Shown here one piece after another: positions 63,689 to 64,000 of a stretch of DNA of 64,000 nt (positions within the stretch are counted from its first letter, which is position 1; every line of letters starts with the position of its first letter). Below the pieces are notes generated by a model. The model was not told where the DNA came from. It saw only the letters and a program-made list of their open reading frames with translations, and did no database searches. The stretch spans positions 1-64,000 of the forward strand of contig NZ_RHHR01000028.1 of assembly GCF_003710915.1 (NCBI RefSeq), given 5' to 3'. Position numbers and translations under genes: made by a program. The DNA is from Brevibacillus invocatus. GTDB lineage: Bacteria > Bacillota > Bacilli > Brevibacillales > Brevibacillaceae.

Positions 63689-64000
63689 ATGCAGACATTC
63701 CGTGTATGGCTGGAAAATATCCCTGCGATTAGTGACACGTATCGGGATATTGTCAAAGAGATGACCGAACGGGTAAATACTGCACCTGTGCGCATCACAT
63801 ACAAGGAGCAGGAACAGGATGGTCTACATCTGTTCCACTTCCAGAGCTGGTGCGAGCAGGAATACGACGCGCAAACCATCGACTGGGCCAGAGCCTTTGT
63901 CGCATTGACGATGGCGGAGTGGGTCATGCAGATTAAAGAACCGGAAGTCATCGAAGAAATGGCGACAGATCTCTTGCAAGCTGAACAGCTGGAAATGGCT
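63689..64000 (+). CDS. Possible YtxC-like sporulation protein (cut by window end)
   Basis: 104 residues of an open frame starting MQTFRVWLENIPAISDTYRD, behind GGGGGGATGG. The FQSWCEQEYDAQTIDWARAF then VALTMAEWVM part resembles YtxC, a poorly known sporulation protein of about 280-300 residues, but similarity is from memory and only the N-terminal third is visible. It might be a different family. Confidence 0.45.
   Translation, partial: MQTFRVWLENIPAISDTYRDIVKEMTERVNTAPVRITYKEQEQDGLHLFHFQSWCEQEYDAQTIDWARAFVALTMAEWVMQIKEPEVIEEMATDLLQAEQLEMA

Noticed and set aside
1-64000. CRISPR arrays, rRNA, tRNA genes, prophage
   Set aside because: No regularly spaced repeats, rRNA or cloverleaf sequences and no phage structural genes were seen on reading.

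Overview
The window reads as a chromosomal segment of a low-to-mid GC, endospore-forming Gram-positive of the Brevibacillus/Paenibacillaceae type. The support is a tyrosyl-tRNA synthetase with a T-box leader, the spore germination pair gerQ-cwlJ, a CotF-like coat protein, the menaquinone (futalosine) gene mqnC, strong AGGAGG ribosome sites with frequent GTG and TTG starts, and many rho-independent terminators. The genus is an inference; no rRNA or tRNA gene was seen.

Layout. 1-8.4 kb: the start of an IS transposase, T-box-tyrS, a degV gene with an in-frame stop, a stay-green-domain protein, a membrane-anchored serine hydrolase, a NarL-type two-component system, then about 0.5 kb of gene remnants. 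8.4-20.2 kb: a heterodimeric ABC exporter, a YndJ-like membrane protein, a methyltransferase, a LysR gene beside a wrecked MFS transporter, a YwqG-like protein, an alpha/beta hydrolase, an SPFH (prohibitin-type) protein and a metallo-beta-lactamase-fold hydrolase. 20.6-26.6 kb: an OmpR/HisK system followed by a MacA/MacB-like efflux adaptor, ATPase and permease. 26.6-29.1 kb: small genes, a probable IS200/IS605-derived non-autonomous element, mscL and a BcrC-like phosphatase.

29.3-41.0 kb is the most coherent block: anmK, a peptide-type ABC transporter (binding protein, two permeases, two ATPases, one ATPase interrupted by TGA), a cytoplasmic serine hydrolase inside the transporter genes, murQ, and a GlcD/GlcF-type flavin/iron-sulfur 2-hydroxyacid dehydrogenase. 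I read it as a cell-wall-fragment recycling operon. Muropeptides would be imported, the peptide removed, anhydro-MurNAc phosphorylated, and the lactyl ether cleaved to GlcNAc-6-P plus D-lactate, which the GlcDF pair could oxidise to pyruvate. An RpiR-family regulator lies nearby (42.9 kb), and two similar operator-like palindromes sit at the anmK promoter and upstream of the aminotransferase-rpiR pair.

41.0-51.8 kb: an aminotransferase remnant, a glutamate/dicarboxylate symporter, rpiR with a GSA-aminomutase-like transaminase, a Gfo/Idh/MocA dehydrogenase, a LysR gene divergent from a membrane dipeptidase and a DmpA-type peptidase, an APH-like kinase, a hypothetical gene and a hydrolase. 51.9-57.8 kb: ilvE, a YCII-domain remnant, a Nudix hydrolase, a 14-TM exporter, an Eis-like acetyltransferase, a 56-residue membrane protein whose ribosome site lies in a hairpin, and a PilZ protein. 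57.9-64.0 kb: a zinc-finger/HTH/DUF2087/GIY-YIG fusion, gerQ-cwlJ, a DedA-like protein, a CotF-like protein, mqnC and the start of a possible YtxC-like gene.

A recurring theme is gene decay: two genes are each broken by one in-frame stop, and at least five further remnants lie in the gaps.
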